Origin: Antarctobacter sediminis | GTDB lineage: Bacteria > Pseudomonadota > Alphaproteobacteria > Rhodobacterales > Rhodobacteraceae | Direction of reading: 5' to 3' | Length of the DNA stretch: 64,000 nt | Assembly (NCBI RefSeq): GCF_019218285.1 | Contig: NZ_JAHUZG010000009.1 | Span: forward strand, 1-64,000 | Part shown: in pieces, positions 34,889 to 44,073 of the stretch | Layout of the letters: every line of letters starts with the position of its first letter | Position numbering within the stretch: position 1 is the first letter of the stretch | Made by a program: the position numbers and the translations under genes | The notes under the pieces: model-generated | Databases searched by the model: none | What the model saw: the letters and a program-made list of their open reading frames with translations, nothing else | What the model was told of the DNA's origin: nothing

Positions 34889-36343
34889 TCAGTCCAGTTC
34901 GGCCTCTGCCTCGATTTCGACCGCGTAGCCGCCGATCAAAGCCTTGACCACGACCATCGTATTGGCCGGGCGAATGTCTCCGAAATAGCGCGCATGCACT
35001 TCGGACACAGCCTGCCAGTCGGCCTCGTTGGTGACAAAGATCCGGGTCCGCAGCACATCCTCCAGCGATCCGCCCAGCGACGACACCGCGCCGGCGATCT
35101 TGTCGAGGATATAGACCGCCTGCCCCGCCGCGTCGCCGTCACAAATCGCATTGCCATGCGGATCGGTCGCCGTGGTGCCGCTGACAAGGATGCGTTTGCC
35201 CTTGCGCACGGCACGGGCGAACCCGGCCTTTTCCTCCCAGATCGACCCGCTTTCGGCGCGCTGCCGCCCCGGGCGCGGCTCGGACACCGCCATGACCGGC
35301 GGCAACGCGTCCAGATGGTGCGACAGGTCGCCAGAGGCGGTCAGGAACGGCGGCTTGCGGTATTCATCGCCGCAATCCCCGGGAATCGGAGCCATCGCCG
35401 CCGCGTCGATCGCCGCGTGGTCCTCGGCATCCAGTGCAAAGCCCTGCATCCGTCGATTGTCCGCGCGGTGAGCGTTTTCCCCCAACCGCACACCGACGAT
35501 GACACCGGCTGTCGCGCCCTGTTCCAGAACCCAGCGGCTGGCCACGTTGGACAGCGACACGCCGTGCCGTTCGCCCACCTGCGCCAGCGCCGCCAGCAGC
35601 CTCTGGAACCGCTCCCAACCGCCCGCCGTTTCAATGAAGCGCATGTATTTCATGCGGCTCCAGTCCTCGATCTGCGCCGGTTTCTCCACACCCAGCCATT
35701 TCTGCGACAGGAACCCGCCGCAAAGCGTGCCGAACCCAAGGATGCCCACGCCGTTTTCTGCCGCGACGCGGGTCAGCTCTCCGGCTGCACGCCGGTCCAC
35801 GACCGAGAAACAGACCTGATTGGTGGCGATCTCGATCCCCTGTTTCAGCACCATGCGCAGATGCGCCGCGTCGAAATTGGTCAGGCCGATATGCCCCACC
35901 AGCCCCTCTTCGCGCAGCTTCATCAGCTCGGTCAGCGCGTCGAGGTATTCCGGCGACTGGTACTGCCACCAGTGGAACTGCATCACGTCCACGCGGTCCA
36001 TGGCCAGCCGCTCCAGCGCGGTTTCGACCCCGCGCCGCACCGTGCCCGCATCCATTTCCCCCGGTTCGGGGCACCATTTGGTCAGGATCGTCGGGCGCGG
36101 CCCACCCTCGGCCGCAAGAATCCGCGCGGCCTTGCCAGCGACGATCTCGGCGCTGCCGTAATGGTCGGCCATGTCGAAGGTGGTAAAGCCGTCGCGCGCG
36201 TAATCCGCCAGCGCCTCGGCCGCCGCCTCCAGATCAAAGGCCTTACCGTCCCGTTCCTGATCGGCCATCTGCCACAGCCCGGTGACAACCCGTGAAAGCG
36301 ACAGGCCCGAAGGCAGGGTGATCTGGTCAAGAGTGTCTTTCAT
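34889..36343 (-). CDS. aldo/keto reductase - RidA (YjgF) fusion protein
   Basis: 484 residues in two domains. Residues 1-320 are an aldo/keto reductase with the tetrad D57, Y62 (FDMADHYG), K89 (LTKW) and H124 (MQFHWW). Residues about 365-484 are a YjgF/RidA domain (ARAVRKGKRILVSGTTATDPHGN, SLEDVLRTRIFVTNEADW). The RidA arginine that binds the substrate carboxylate (Arg105, PAR...) is Asn461 here (RPANTM), so this half is unlikely to be a classical imine deaminase. A reductase joined to an imine/enamine-type domain suggests channelling of a reactive carbonyl or imine. It is divergent from the amino acid ABC operon. Function not known. Confidence 0.88.
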   Translation of the reverse strand: MKDTLDQITLPSGLSLSRVVTGLWQMADQERDGKAFDLEAAAEALADYARDGFTTFDMADHYGSAEIVAGKAARILAAEGGPRPTILTKWCPEPGEMDAGTVRRGVETALERLAMDRVDVMQFHWWQYQSPEYLDALTELMKLREEGLVGHIGLTNFDAAHLRMVLKQGIEIATNQVCFSVVDRRAAGELTRVAAENGVGILGFGTLCGGFLSQKWLGVEKPAQIEDWSRMKYMRFIETAGGWERFQRLLAALAQVGERHGVSLSNVASRWVLEQGATAGVIVGVRLGENAHRADNRRMQGFALDAEDHAAIDAAAMAPIPGDCGDEYRKPPFLTASGDLSHHLDALPPVMAVSEPRPGRQRAESGSIWEEKAGFARAVRKGKRILVSGTTATDPHGNAICDGDAAGQAVYILDKIAGAVSSLGGSLEDVLRTRIFVTNEADWQAVSEVHARYFGDIRPANTMVVVKALIGGYAVEIEAEAELD

Positions 36344-36636
36344 TTCGTCACTTTCCGTACAGGTGTTCGATTTACTTGCGGCGCACCATCCCGCGCCGCC
36401 GCCAAAGTTTCAAGCCCGTTCCGCCACCGGTCCGGCTCCGCAAATCCCTGTCAAAACAGGAAATTCACGCGGCGGAAGGAACAGGCAAAACCTGGCATTC
36501 AACGCCCCGGCAAGGCGTGTCCCGAAAAAATCATTGACCGAGCGAAAACCGTTCGTCAAACTATTTTCGGACATTTGTGCGCATAACGAACACACCAACC
36601 AAAGAATCCAAAACCCACCAACAGGAGAACCGAACC
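36344..36636. promoter_or_regulatory. divergent promoter region with GTGCG-N5-CGAAC motif
   Basis: This 293-base gap separates the AKR-RidA gene and the amino acid ABC operon. It contains GTGCGCATAACGAAC at 36577-36591, 46 bases before the binding-protein start, matching sites near 45165 and 63888 at 13 of 15 positions in reverse complement or direct form. An ACAGGAGAA ribosome-binding site is at 36621. I see no other gene here. Confidence 0.5.
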
Positions 36637-37443
36637 ATGAAAAACTGGATCATCGCAGGGGTTACCGCCCTTGGGCTGGCGCTGACCGCCGCCCCCGAGG
36701 CACAGGCCAAATCGCTTGAGGACATCCTCTCTGACGGCACCATCCGCATCGGGATCAACCCCAACTTCCCGAACATGAGCACCCGGGACGAAAACGGCGA
36801 CTGGCAGGGCTTCGACATCGAAATCGGCCAGATGATCGCCGACAAACTGGGCGTCGAGGTCGAATGGGTGCCCACCGAAACCGCGCAGCGCGTGCCTTTC
36901 CTTGTCTCTGACCGCATCGACATTTCCATGGGCGCGCTGACCCGCAATTCCGAACGCGCCAAGCTGATCGACTACACGGCCCCCCTGCACACCGAAGTGC
37001 TGGCCGTGCTGGCCACCGACAAGATCGAAGGCGACAGCTGGCAGGACTTCAACAAGGACGGCGTCGTTCTGGCCAACATGCGCGGCAACTGGACCGTCGG
37101 CTGGATCGAGGAAAACATGCCCGAGGTCGAACTGGAACTGGTCGACAGCATCGCTGACACCGTGCGCCTTGTGGCCCAGGGCCGGGCCGACGCCATTGTC
37201 GAGAATATCGACTTTTTCATGGGCTTCACCGAAAACCACGAAGGCACCAACTGGCGCGTCGTGTCAGAGCCGATCTTCGTGGCCTACTGCGCGCTTGGCG
37301 TCAGCCAGGGCAACGACAACCTGACCGAAGTGCTGAACATCATCCTCTATGACCTGCACTCCTCCGGCACCGTCAAAGAGGTCTGGGAAGCGAACTATGG
37401 CGCGCCGATGCTGCGCGAAGTGCCCGTCACCCCCTGGTTTTGA
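36637..37443 (+). CDS. amino acid ABC transporter substrate-binding protein (family 3)
   Basis: 268 residues from the ATG at 36637; the frame is open from 36577 but the signal peptide (MKNWIIAGVTALGLALTAAPEAQA) starts here. Family 3 motifs: LEDILSDGTIRIGINPNFPNMSTRDENGDWQGFDIEIGQMIADKLGVEVEWVPT and RIDISMGALTRNSERAKLIDYTAP. Binds a polar amino acid or close derivative; which one is not readable. First gene of a six-gene plus-strand operon. Confidence 0.92.
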   Translation: MKNWIIAGVTALGLALTAAPEAQAKSLEDILSDGTIRIGINPNFPNMSTRDENGDWQGFDIEIGQMIADKLGVEVEWVPTETAQRVPFLVSDRIDISMGALTRNSERAKLIDYTAPLHTEVLAVLATDKIEGDSWQDFNKDGVVLANMRGNWTVGWIEENMPEVELELVDSIADTVRLVAQGRADAIVENIDFFMGFTENHEGTNWRVVSEPIFVAYCALGVSQGNDNLTEVLNIILYDLHSSGTVKEVWEANYGAPMLREVPVTPWF

Positions 37444-37510
37444 TCCCTGAACGGGGCGCGGCCCGCCCGCGCCCCCTGCCCTCCCGACGAAAGCCCGGCT
37501 GATCCCCCGC

Positions 37511-38188
37511 ATGGACTATAATTTTCAATTCAACGTCGTCTGGCGCAACTTCGACGCCCTGCTCGAAGGGGCTTGGCTGACGCTGCAACTGGGCGTCTTC
37601 GCCTTCACCTGCGGCTGTCTCATCGGCCTTGTCGGTGCCGCCTGCCTGTCCTTCGCGCCGCGCCCGATCCGCTGGCTGGTCATGGGGTTCGTGATTTTCA
37701 TCACCAACACGCCCGCCCTGATCCAGATTTATTTCCTGTATTTCGGCCTGCCCGAATTCGGCATTCGCTGGTCCAATGAGGCCTGCGTGCTGATCGGCCT
37801 GACGCTGAACGCCGGGGCCTATCTGACGATGATCCTGCGCGCCGGCTTCCTCTCCGTCCGCGCCACGGAAATGGAGGCGGGCGAAACCATGGGCATGTCC
37901 CTGCCCCAGCGCATCCGCTACATCGTCGTGCCGCATATCGCCAAGTCGATCTATCCGGCGCTGGCCAATTTCTTCATCGTGATCCTTGTCATGGGCACAT
38001 CCGTCGGGGCCGTCATTGGCGTGGATGAACTGACCGGACAGGCGATCAACCTGTCGACCGTGAATTACCGCTGGCTGGAATATTTCACCGTGGTCGCGCT
38101 GATCTATGTCGTCCTGACCTTCATCGCCTCCATCGGGCTGGCGCTGCTGGGCCGCTGGGCCTTCCGCGTCAAGGCGAGGATCTTCTGA
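37511..38188 (+). CDS. amino acid ABC transporter permease (HisM/GlnP family)
   Basis: 225 residues with about five membrane helices and the family EAA loop (VRATEMEAGETMGMSLPQRIRYIVVPHIAKSIYPALANFFIVI). Its stop overlaps the next permease ATG by one base (TGATG at 38186-38190). With the next gene it forms the heterodimeric channel. Confidence 0.9.
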   Translation: MDYNFQFNVVWRNFDALLEGAWLTLQLGVFAFTCGCLIGLVGAACLSFAPRPIRWLVMGFVIFITNTPALIQIYFLYFGLPEFGIRWSNEACVLIGLTLNAGAYLTMILRAGFLSVRATEMEAGETMGMSLPQRIRYIVVPHIAKSIYPALANFFIVILVMGTSVGAVIGVDELTGQAINLSTVNYRWLEYFTVVALIYVVLTFIASIGLALLGRWAFRVKARIF

Positions 38189-38886
38189 TGGACCGTATCC
38201 TTGCCCAACTGCCCGATTTCTTCACATGGAAAAACATTGCCCTGCTGGGCGAAAGCGCGGGCCTGACCCTTGCCATGACCTTGCTGGGCTGCCTGATCGG
38301 CTTTGGCCTTGCGCTGATGCTGGTCTACCTGCGCACCACGCCCGGCCTTTGGGCGCTGCCCTTGCGGGTGGCCTGCATTGCCTATGTCGAGGTGTTCCGC
38401 CGCATTCCCTTTCTGGTGGTCATCTACCTCGTGCTGTTCTTCATCCAGACGGTCGCCTCGGATGTGTCGCTGTTTTCCATCGCGGTGATCTCGATCTGTA
38501 TCTACGCCGTGGCCTATACCGCCGACATCATTCGCGGCGGTATCGAAAGCGTCCCGAAAACCCAGATCGAGGCCGCACAGGCCATGAACCTGTCGCGGTT
38601 TCAGACCATGCGCCTGTGTGTCCTGCCGCAGGCGCTGCCGGTCATCATCCCGCCCGCCATCGCCTTTGCCGTCAGCTTTATCAAGGATACCGCGCTGGTC
38701 AGCCAGATCGGTGTCTTTGAACTGACATTTCGCGGCAAGGAACTGAACAACCAAGGATATTCCGGGGTTCTGGTCTTTGGCACCATCGCCTTTTGCTACT
38801 TCCTGATGTCCTTCCCGCTGAGCCTCCTCGGCCAATACCTGGAGAAACGACTTGCCACACCTCGCGGTCAACGACATTCACGCTAA
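38188..38886 (+). CDS. amino acid ABC transporter permease (HisQ/GlnP family)
   Basis: 232 residues. Helices, VFRRIPFLVVIYLVLFF and the EAA loop PKTQIEAAQAMNLSRFQTMRLCVLPQALPVIIPP identify it. Its last 35 bases overlap the following ATPase gene. Confidence 0.9.
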   Translation: MDRILAQLPDFFTWKNIALLGESAGLTLAMTLLGCLIGFGLALMLVYLRTTPGLWALPLRVACIAYVEVFRRIPFLVVIYLVLFFIQTVASDVSLFSIAVISICIYAVAYTADIIRGGIESVPKTQIEAAQAMNLSRFQTMRLCVLPQALPVIIPPAIAFAVSFIKDTALVSQIGVFELTFRGKELNNQGYSGVLVFGTIAFCYFLMSFPLSLLGQYLEKRLATPRGQRHSR

Positions 38887-39586
38887 CTACGGCAAGATGG
38901 CCGTCCTGCACGGGATCGATTTCAAGGTCGACCGGGGCGAGGTGGTTTCACTTGTCGGCCCCTCCGGCTCGGGCAAATCCACTGTCCTGCGGGCGCTGGT
39001 CGGGCTGACGCCGGTCACCTCCGGCAGCGTCGAGGTCGATGGCACCAGCATCGACTATTCCGCCCCCCGCGCGGTCAAGGCGGCGCGCGACCGTATGGCC
39101 ATCGTGTTCCAGCAGTACAACCTGTTCCAGAACATGACCGTGCTGCGCAACGTCACGCTCGCCCCGACGCGGGTCAAGGGCCGCAAGCGCGCCGAGGTCG
39201 AGGCCGAGGCGATGGACCTGCTCAAACTCGTCGGCATGGATCACAAGGCAAACGCCTACCCCGACGAATTGTCCGGCGGCCAGCAACAGCGCGTCGCCAT
39301 CGCCCGCGCGCTGGCGCTGAAACCGGAAATCCTGCTGCTGGACGAAGTCACATCGGCGCTGGACCCCGAACTGGTGAACGAGGTTCTGGACGCCATCCGC
39401 CGCCTTGCCGCCGAAGGGATGACCATGCTGCTGGTCAGCCACGAAATGGCTTTCGTGCGCGAGGTTTCGTCCAAGGTCGTCTTCATGGATGCCGGAAAGG
39501 TGGTCGAGGCAGGCGCACCCGCCGCCATTTTCGACACCCCCAAAAGCGACCGCGCCCGCGACTTTTTCGGCAAGGTCCTGCGATGA
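38852..39586 (+). CDS. amino acid ABC transporter ATP-binding protein
   Basis: 244 residues. The start is a TTG at 38852, supported by GGAG at 38841-38844 seven bases upstream; it overlaps the permease gene by 35 bases. Walker A GPSGSGKST, signature LSGGQQQRVAIARAL, Walker B ILLLDEVTSALDPE and H-loop VSHEMAF are complete. GlnQ/HisP type. Confidence 0.93.
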   Translation: MPHLAVNDIHANYGKMAVLHGIDFKVDRGEVVSLVGPSGSGKSTVLRALVGLTPVTSGSVEVDGTSIDYSAPRAVKAARDRMAIVFQQYNLFQNMTVLRNVTLAPTRVKGRKRAEVEAEAMDLLKLVGMDHKANAYPDELSGGQQQRVAIARALALKPEILLLDEVTSALDPELVNEVLDAIRRLAAEGMTMLLVSHEMAFVREVSSKVVFMDAGKVVEAGAPAAIFDTPKSDRARDFFGKVLR

Positions 39587-40467
39587 CCGAAAACCCCTAC
39601 CACTGGCCCGAAAGCCGCTGGCGCGAACGTGTGAACACCGTCCGCGCCGGGCGGCGGTTGTGTCCGCCATGGCCGAACGGGGCCAAGGCGGCGCTGGCGC
39701 TCTCCTTCGACTGCGACCACGAGACATTCGAACTGGGCGGCGGACGCAGCGCCGTGGGCCGCCTCGCCTGGGGCGAATACGGCCGTCGCAAGGGCGTGCC
39801 ACGCATCCTGAAAACGCTTGCGAAACACGACGCACGGGCCACCTTTTTCACCCCCGCCGTCTCTGCCCTGATCGACCCCGAAGAACCCCGCCGCATCGTG
39901 GCGGAGGGCCACGAGATCGGCGTGCATGGCTGGATACACGAGGTCAACGGCACGCTGACCCCGGAGGAAGAGGCCGAGTCCCTCGCCCGCTCCCGCGACA
40001 CGCTGGAACAGATCACCGGTCAGCGCCCGGTCGGCCACCGCGCCGCCCATTGGGATCTGTCGAACAATACTATCCGCCTCGTGGCAGAGGCCGGTTTCCT
40101 CTACGATTCCAGCATGATGGCCGACGATGACCCCTATGAGTTGGTCACGGCAGGCACCTCCACCGGCCTGATCGAACTGCCCGTCGACTGGAACCGCGAT
40201 GACGCGGTCTATCTGCTGTACAACCGCACCCCGCCGACGCGCCCCACCCTGACGCCGGACCAGGTGGCCGACATCTTTCTGGCCGAACTCGACGGCGCCC
40301 GCGCCGAGGGCGGTTTGTGCCAGTTGGTCATGCACCCTTTTGTGATCGGCTATCGGTCGCGCATCGCCATCCTCGACCGGCTGCTGGCCCACGCCCGCGA
40401 CCAAGGCGACGTCTGGATCGCCACCCACGCCGATATTGCCCGCCACTGTGCCCAAGGACTGACATGA
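39583..40467 (+). CDS. polysaccharide deacetylase (NodB-fold) family hydrolase
   Basis: 294 residues, no signal peptide, so cytoplasmic. The NodB motif 1 reads ALSFDCDHETFE and motif 2 HEIGVHGWIHE, giving Asp, Asp, His, His for catalysis and metal. The start overlaps the ABC ATPase stop (ATGA). In this cytoplasmic setting it is more likely a C-N hydrolase for a small imported compound (as in PuuE-type allantoinases) than a cell-wall enzyme. The substrate is presumably what the transporter imports. Confidence 0.87.
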   Translation: MTENPYHWPESRWRERVNTVRAGRRLCPPWPNGAKAALALSFDCDHETFELGGGRSAVGRLAWGEYGRRKGVPRILKTLAKHDARATFFTPAVSALIDPEEPRRIVAEGHEIGVHGWIHEVNGTLTPEEEAESLARSRDTLEQITGQRPVGHRAAHWDLSNNTIRLVAEAGFLYDSSMMADDDPYELVTAGTSTGLIELPVDWNRDDAVYLLYNRTPPTRPTLTPDQVADIFLAELDGARAEGGLCQLVMHPFVIGYRSRIAILDRLLAHARDQGDVWIATHADIARHCAQGLT

Positions 40468-40946
40468 CGTTCGAAACCGACCTCGCCGCCGCCCAAACGC
40501 CCGATGCCGCATGGCTGGCGCTGCAACAGCTTGTGCAATCCACCGTCGGCGCGAAACTCTTTACCATCATGACCATCGACATGCAGGCGATGCTGGCCCG
40601 GCGCGCCTATAGCAGCGATCCGGTCAACTATCCCGCCGCCGGGACCAAACCGATCACCCCCAACCGCTGGCTGGATCATGTCCACGGGCAGGGCCAGACC
40701 TTTGTCGCCAACACGCTGGCCGAAATCGATACCGTCTTTCCCGATGCCGAACTGATCGGCAAACTGGGCTGCGGTTCGGTCATCAACCTGCCGATCCGGG
40801 ACGAGGGCAAGCTGGTGGCCACCATGAACATCCTGCATGAGGAACAGCACTACACGCCCGACCGCGTGACCGTCACCGAGGAAACGCTGGCCGGCCCGGC
40901 ACAGGCCGCCTACGTCAAGGCGCGCTCACTCGGCCGGCTGCTCTGA
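40464..40946 (+). CDS. GAF domain protein
   Basis: 160 residues from the ATG at 40464, overlapping the deacetylase stop by four bases. It is a lone GAF domain: VGAKLFTIMTIDMQAMLARRAYSSDP, then GQTFVANTLAEIDTVFPDAELIGKLGCGSVINLPIRDEGKLVATMNILHE. No output domain is attached. Such stand-alone GAF proteins sit in several small-molecule operons with unknown function, perhaps as sensors or as enzymes of the free methionine sulfoxide reductase type. I do not see the Cys set of that reductase. Its 3' end overlaps the convergent regulator by 21 bases. Confidence 0.8.
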   Translation: MTFETDLAAAQTPDAAWLALQQLVQSTVGAKLFTIMTIDMQAMLARRAYSSDPVNYPAAGTKPITPNRWLDHVHGQGQTFVANTLAEIDTVFPDAELIGKLGCGSVINLPIRDEGKLVATMNILHEEQHYTPDRVTVTEETLAGPAQAAYVKARSLGRLL

Positions 40947-41522
40947 TACCCCCCGGTCCCCGAACAGGTCGATCGTGCCGGTCCACAGCACCTGCGCGGT
41001 CTCTTCGTAGGGGTTGGCCCATGCGTGATCGCGGGTGGAATCGTAATGCGCGCTGTCTCCGGCGGCCAGTTCCATCCGCTGACCGTCCAGCGTGAACTCC
41101 AGCCGCCCGGACAAGACGTAAAAGGTTTCCTCGCCGCCATGTCCCGTCGATTCAGACCGGTAACCGGGGTCGATGGTCATGACGAAACAGGACAGCTCCG
41201 ATCCCGGGAACACCGCACCCAGCCGTTCATAGCGCACCAGCGTCGACCCCAGCAGGAACTGCGGCCTCTCGCCCGCCCGGGTGATACAATCGGCGGGCTG
41301 CGGCTTGCCGACAAAGGCGTCGATCCCCACCCCCAGCGCCGCCGCGATCCGCGACAGCGTGGTCAGCGTGGGCGTCGCCTTGTCCCGCTCGATCAGGCTC
41401 AGATAGCCGGTGGAAATCCCCGCCGCCTCCGACACTTCCTGCAAGGTCAGGTCCAGCTTTTGCCGCCGCGCCCGGATCATGTTGCCGATCCACATCTCGG
41501 TGCTTTCGGTTCCCGCGTCCAA
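40926..41522 (-). CDS. XRE family regulator with C-terminal cupin sensor
   Basis: 198 residues. A TTG start at 41522 is supported by AGGAGG at 41530-41535. Residues about 10-70 are an XRE helix-turn-helix (IRARRQKLDLTLQEVSEAAGISTGYLSLIERDKATPTLTTLSRIAAALG); the rest is a cupin (HGGEETFYVLSGRLEFTLDGQRMELAAGDSAHYDSTRDHAWAN). The PuuR-like architecture is typical of regulators of amine or amino acid operons. It is 60 nt downstream of dppF on the same strand and may control the dpp genes or the amino acid ABC operon. Confidence 0.9.
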   Translation of the reverse strand: MDAGTESTEMWIGNMIRARRQKLDLTLQEVSEAAGISTGYLSLIERDKATPTLTTLSRIAAALGVGIDAFVGKPQPADCITRAGERPQFLLGSTLVRYERLGAVFPGSELSCFVMTIDPGYRSESTGHGGEETFYVLSGRLEFTLDGQRMELAAGDSAHYDSTRDHAWANPYEETAQVLWTGTIDLFGDRGVSEQPAE

Positions 41523-41582
41523 CCTCTGTCCTCCTGACCTGCTGTCACCATGGCACGACAGGGCAGCCGCCGAAAGATCGCG

Positions 41583-42341
41583 TTACCCCGCACGGCGTGT
41601 CCTGTCCCCTGCCCCAAGGCTGGCCGCGTACAAATCGCGCGCATAAGCCTGCCGGAACCCGCCGCTGCGCAGCACCGAAACATCCGCCTCTTCGACCAAC
41701 CCGCCCTTGTGCAGCACGCCCAGCCGGTCACAAAGGAAACTGACCACCGGCAAGGCGTGGGTCACAAGGACATAAGTCAGCCCGCGCTCTTCGCGCAGCC
41801 GCACCAGCAGGTTCAGGATCTCGGCCTGTACGCTGACGTCCAGCGCGCTGGTCGGTTCGTCCAGCAACAACAGCTTGGGGTCCAGCATCAGCGCCCGCGC
41901 AATCGCCACCCGCTGCCGCTGGCCACCGGACAACTGGTGCGGAAAGCGGAAGCGGTATCGCGGGTCCAGCCCCACGTCGCGCATCATCCCCACCACACGG
42001 TCGGCATGGTCGCCAATACCGTGAATGCGCAGCGGCTCGGACAGGGTGGCATCCACCGTCCGGCGCGGATGCAGAGAGGCGAAAGGATCCTGAAACACCA
42101 TCTGGCAATGACGGGCAAAAGCCCCCTGCCCCATCGCGGCGCGTGGCGCGCCATCAACCTCGATTGTCCCGCGCCAGTCGCTGGCCATGCCCACGACCGC
42201 ACGCAGGATCGTCGATTTCCCCGAACCGCTTTCCCCGACCAGGGCATAGCTTTCGCCCTGCCCCACCCGGATCGACACGTCCCTAACCACGTCCTTGGTG
42301 CCATAGCGGACAAAGAGGTTCTCGATGTTCAGCGCGTTCAT
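41583..42341 (-). CDS. dppF: dipeptide/oligopeptide ABC transporter ATP-binding protein (DppF-like)
   Basis: 252 residues from the ATG at 42341, which overlaps the dppD stop (ATGA); the frame is open further upstream without homology. Walker A GESGSGKST, signature QLSGGQRQRVAIARAL, Walker B LLLLDEPTSALDVSVQ. Shorter than the usual 320 residues because the C-terminal oligopeptide-type extension is nearly absent. Confidence 0.9.
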   Translation of the reverse strand: MNALNIENLFVRYGTKDVVRDVSIRVGQGESYALVGESGSGKSTILRAVVGMASDWRGTIEVDGAPRAAMGQGAFARHCQMVFQDPFASLHPRRTVDATLSEPLRIHGIGDHADRVVGMMRDVGLDPRYRFRFPHQLSGGQRQRVAIARALMLDPKLLLLDEPTSALDVSVQAEILNLLVRLREERGLTYVLVTHALPVVSFLCDRLGVLHKGGLVEEADVSVLRSGGFRQAYARDLYAASLGAGDRTRRAG

Positions 42342-43171
42342 GTACCCATCCCCGCCGCCCGGTCCATGACCGGCAGAAAGCGCCGCGTCTCGTTCATGCG
42401 CGGCACCGAGTCCAACAGCCCGCGCGTATAGGGATGCTGCGCCGATTGCAGCGCCCCGGCCTGCAACTCCTCGACCACCTTGCCCCGGTTCATCACCAGA
42501 ACCCGGTCGCAATAGCGCGCCACAAGGTCCAGATCATGACTGATCAGGATCAGCCCCATGCCGTTCTCGGCGATCATTTCCTCGATCAAGTCCAGAACCT
42601 GCGCCTGCACGCTGACGTCCAGCGCGCTGGTCGGCTCATCCGCGATCAGGATGTCCGGTTTCGGGATCAGCATCATTGCGATCATGACCCGCTGGCCCAT
42701 CCCGCCCGACACTTCGTGCGGATACAGGCGCATGACATGTTCGGGATCGTGGATGCGCACCTTTTCCAGCATGTCCAGCACCCGCGCCCGCACCGCGCGG
42801 CGCGGGATGCGTTCATGCACCCGCAGCGCCTCGGCGATCTGGTCGCCCACGGTCATCACCGGGTTCAGCGAATAGCGCGGGTCCTGCATCACCATGCTGA
42901 TCCGCGCGCCCCGAACCGCCCGCATCTGCCGGTCGCTCATCGCCATCATGTCCTGCCCGTCGAACCGCAGGTGATCCACGCTGACCTTGGCCGGCGGGCG
43001 CAACAGCCGCAGGATCGACCGCCCCGTCAGCGACTTGCCCGACCCGCTTTCGCCCACGATGCCCAGCCGTTCACGCCCAAGGTCAAAGGACACGCCCCGC
43101 ACCACATCGACCGGGCCGCGCGGGCCGGGAAAGCTCACCCGAAGGTTCTTCAACTCCAACAGCGGCGGCAT
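42338..43171 (-). CDS. dppD: dipeptide/oligopeptide ABC transporter ATP-binding protein (DppD-like)
   Basis: 277 residues from the ATG at 43171 (TGATG overlap with dppC). Walker A GESGSGKSL, signature EVSGGMGQRVMIAMML, Walker B ILIADEPTSALDVSVQ, H-loop ISHDLDLV, and the family C-terminal region QHPYTRGLLDSVPRM are all present. Confidence 0.92.
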   Translation of the reverse strand: MPPLLELKNLRVSFPGPRGPVDVVRGVSFDLGRERLGIVGESGSGKSLTGRSILRLLRPPAKVSVDHLRFDGQDMMAMSDRQMRAVRGARISMVMQDPRYSLNPVMTVGDQIAEALRVHERIPRRAVRARVLDMLEKVRIHDPEHVMRLYPHEVSGGMGQRVMIAMMLIPKPDILIADEPTSALDVSVQAQVLDLIEEMIAENGMGLILISHDLDLVARYCDRVLVMNRGKVVEELQAGALQSAQHPYTRGLLDSVPRMNETRRFLPVMDRAAGMGT

Positions 43172-44073
43172 CAGCGGCCCTCCCTCTGCTTTGGGTCCAG
43201 CACGTCGCGCAGCCCATCGCCCAGGAAGCAAAAGCCCAGCGACACGATGATGATGGCAAAGCCCGGCATCGTCGCCACCCACCACTGATCCAGGATGAAC
43301 GACCGCCCGCGCGAGATCATCGCCCCCCACTCCGGCAAGGGCGGCTGCGCACCAAGGCCCAGAAAGCCCAATCCGGCGGCGGTCAGGATGATCCCCGCCA
43401 TGTCCAGCGTCACCCGGATGATCGTCGACGACAGGCACAGGGGCACCACGTGCAGCCCGATCACCCGCAGATGTGACGCCCCTTGCAGGCGCACGGCGGC
43501 GATGAACTCGGCATTCCTGAAGGTCAGCGTCTCGGCCCGGGCGATCCGCGCATAGGCGGGCCATGCCGTCACCGCGATGGCGATGATCGCATTCTGCAAC
43601 CCCGCCCCCAAGGCCGCGACAAAGGCCAGCGCCATGATCAGTTTCGGCAAGGACAGAAAGACATCCGTCAGCGCCATCAGCACCCGGTCCACCCAGCCGC
43701 CGAAATAGCCCGCCACCGCCCCGATCAACAGCCCCAGCGGGGCCGAGATCAGCGCCACCATGACCACGATCACCAGAGTGATCCGCGCACCGTACAGGAT
43801 GCGGCTGTAAATATCCCGGCCCAGCTCATCCGTGCCCAGCCAGTGCTCGGCCGAGGGCGGCAACAGTCGCGACCCAAGGTCCTGCCCCACCGGCGAATAA
43901 GGCGCCAGCCAAGGCGCGAACACCGCGACAAAGACCAGGGCCCCGATGATCACCGCCCCCAGCATCGCCAGGGGGTTCCTCGCAAAGGCCCGCGCGATGG
44001 ACCACAGCTGCCCCGCCTGCGCCTGAAGCCGCGACGCAGGCGCATCATCCGTCAACCAATCCAGCACAGACAT
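43171..44073 (-). CDS. dppC: dipeptide ABC transporter permease (DppC-like)
   Basis: 300 residues. N-terminal FARNPLAMLGAVIIGALVFVAVFAPWLAPYSP, HWLGTDELGRDIYSRILYGARITL and the EAA-type loop RAETLTFRNAEFIAAVRLQGASHLRVIGLHVVP are characteristic. Its stop and start overlap both neighbours by one base. Confidence 0.92.
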   Translation of the reverse strand: MSVLDWLTDDAPASRLQAQAGQLWSIARAFARNPLAMLGAVIIGALVFVAVFAPWLAPYSPVGQDLGSRLLPPSAEHWLGTDELGRDIYSRILYGARITLVIVVMVALISAPLGLLIGAVAGYFGGWVDRVLMALTDVFLSLPKLIMALAFVAALGAGLQNAIIAIAVTAWPAYARIARAETLTFRNAEFIAAVRLQGASHLRVIGLHVVPLCLSSTIIRVTLDMAGIILTAAGLGFLGLGAQPPLPEWGAMISRGRSFILDQWWVATMPGFAIIIVSLGFCFLGDGLRDVLDPKQREGR

